Assembly: GCA_002441045.1 (NCBI GenBank)
Contig: DJWQ01000178.1
Location: 1-31,519 of the forward strand
Direction of reading: 5' to 3'
Length of the DNA: 31,519 bases
DNA from: Firmicutes bacterium UBA6226
Lineage (GTDB): Bacteria; Bacillota_A; Clostridia; Peptostreptococcales; Acidaminobacteraceae
The translations under genes and the position numbers were made by a program. Shown in pieces: positions 30,693-31,519 of the stretch; within the stretch, counting starts at the first letter, position 1, and each line of letters begins with the position of its first letter. Under the pieces are notes generated by a model. That model did not search any database. It was not told the origin of the DNA and saw only the letters and a program-made list of their open reading frames with translations.

Positions 30693-31235
30693 ATGGAAAA
30701 ATTCTACCTTTATGTAGCAGTTCCTGCATCACTATTACTGATCATACAGTCGATCATGACGTTTCTAGGACTGTCAGGAGACATAGATACTGACTTTGAT
30801 GGTGATGGGGATGTAGAAATGACTGGTGAAACAGGATTAACCTTATTTTCATTTAGAAATTTAGTCGCTTTTTTCACCTTCTTTGGTTGGAGCGGGCTAT
30901 GGTTAATCAGCTTAAATGTTAAAGCCATATGGGTAGTTTTAATCTCAATCTCGGTTGGCTTTGTATTTATGCTGATCTCAATGAGTTTGTTTTTCCTAGT
31001 CAGTAAAATGCAGCGAAATGGTACGATTAATCTAATGAATGCTATTGGACAAAAGGGAAATGTTTATATCACAATCCCAGCAAAACGTCAAAATTACGGT
31101 AAAGTTATGGTTGTAGTTCAAGGTGCTTTAACGGAAATTGAAGCGATTACAGATGATGATGAAACGATTAAGTCTGGTAGCTCTGTTGAAGTTATTGCTG
31201 TTGAAGGCAATCGACTGATCGTAAGAAAAATATAA
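30693..31235 (+). CDS. NfeD-family membrane protein (YuaF-like)
   Basis: A 180-residue protein partnering a flotillin. Three hydrophobic helices are visible: LYVAVPASLLLIIQSIMTFLG, NLVAFFTFFGWSGLWLISL and VVLISISVGFVFMLISMSLFFLV. An acidic loop (DIDTDFDGDGDVEMTGETG) lies between helices one and two. The last 75 residues form the NfeD OB-fold domain (AIGQKGNVYITIPAKRQNYGKVMVVVQG to GSSVEVIAVEGNRLIVRKI). NfeD proteins of this short type are encoded before flotillin genes and help organise membrane microdomains. AGGAGG precedes ATG 30693; the flotillin start lies 12 nt downstream of the stop. Confidence 0.9.
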   Translation: MEKFYLYVAVPASLLLIIQSIMTFLGLSGDIDTDFDGDGDVEMTGETGLTLFSFRNLVAFFTFFGWSGLWLISLNVKAIWVVLISISVGFVFMLISMSLFFLVSKMQRNGTINLMNAIGQKGNVYITIPAKRQNYGKVMVVVQGALTEIEAITDDDETIKSGSSVEVIAVEGNRLIVRKI

Positions 31236-31247
31236 GGAGGCAAATAC

Positions 31248-31519
31248 ATGTTAGAAAACTCTCAAGGTTTGATCTTCATCTCACTAGCGGTTCTCTTTTT
31301 CTTTACAATTTTTGTAGCACTCTTATCACGCTATAAAAAGTGTCCTTCTGACAAAATTCTTGTCAAGTACGGTTTAGTGGGTTCAAACGATCAAGGCATC
31401 AAAAGCGCTAAATGTATCCATGGTGGTGCAACATTAGTGTGGCCAGTTATTCAAGCCTATGAATACTTAGACCTCACGCCTATCTCAATTGAGGTCAATC
31501 TTCAAAACGCACTGTCAAA
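31248..31519 (+). CDS. Flotillin-like protein, 5' part only
   Basis: The first 90 residues of a gene cut by the window end. AAGGAGG lies before ATG 31248. One membrane helix (LIFISLAVLFFFTIFVALL) is followed by the flotillin/SPFH start: SRYKKCPSDKILVKYG, then SAKCIHGGATLVWPVIQAYEYLDLTPISIEV. This matches the YuaG/FloT type of bacterial flotillin, which scaffolds membrane microdomains. It is cotranscribed with the NfeD gene 12 nt upstream. The coiled-coil C-terminus is outside the window. Confidence 0.92.
   Translation, partial: MLENSQGLIFISLAVLFFFTIFVALLSRYKKCPSDKILVKYGLVGSNDQGIKSAKCIHGGATLVWPVIQAYEYLDLTPISIEVNLQNALS

Overview
The window is 31.5 kb of AT-rich DNA with tight gene packing, AGGAGG-type ribosome binding sites and many intrinsic terminators. 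An SLH-domain secreted protein, a Bce-type peptide-detoxification module, an EFR1-type flavodoxin/ferredoxin protein and an NfeD/flotillin pair point to a low-GC Gram-positive, probably an anaerobic clostridial Firmicute. The genus cannot be fixed from the sequence alone. I see no rRNA, tRNA, IS element, phage gene or CRISPR array, and no gene-free stretch longer than about 300 bases.

Layout. (1) 59-5046: a TetR regulator (+) converges through a shared bidirectional terminator on a minus-strand pair, a cytoplasmic GH3 glycosidase followed by a secreted SLH/trypsin/MORN protein. (2) 5268-7532: a TetR regulator and a DHA2-type MFS exporter, with matching TGAAC-N3-GTTCA palindromes before each gene. 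(3) 7540-7944: a degenerate Nudix-like protein. (4) 8005-14860: one long minus-strand catabolic operon, iclR-dctP-dctQ-dctM-aldolase-fucU-SIS isomerase-ribokinase. (5) 14992-19529: bceR-bceS-bceA-bceB. (6) 19532-24420: sensor kinase, receiver/DUF3369/HD-GYP regulator, ROK sugar kinase and an unknown membrane protein. (7) tag and an EFR1-type protein. (8) 26129-29547: divergent murR and murQ-murP for N-acetylmuramate. (9) a cytoplasmic beta-propeller protein, then nfeD and the start of a flotillin gene that runs off the window.

The most interesting unit is region 4. The five proteins form a coherent chemical route: TRAP uptake of a sugar acid, cleavage by a DapA/NanA-type aldolase, anomer interconversion by a FucU mutarotase, phosphorylation by a ribokinase, and isomerisation by a single-domain KdsD/GutQ-type arabinose-5-phosphate isomerase that keeps all five catalytic residues of E. 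coli KdsD at identical spacing. Read in order, this is what is needed to degrade 3-deoxy-D-manno-octulosonate (KDO) to pyruvate and D-ribulose 5-phosphate, the reverse of the Gram-negative KDO biosynthetic logic, in a cell that should not make KDO. With the MurNAc PTS/etherase genes nearby, the organism may feed on bacterial cell-envelope debris. This pathway is an inference and needs biochemical testing.

Several control regions are compact: a BceR-type operator, a terminator and a promoter packed into about 75 bp before bceA; three copies of GAATATTTTAT in the murR-murQ divergent region, one inside the promoter spacer; and an iclR promoter followed by phased GTTCT/AGAAC half-sites.
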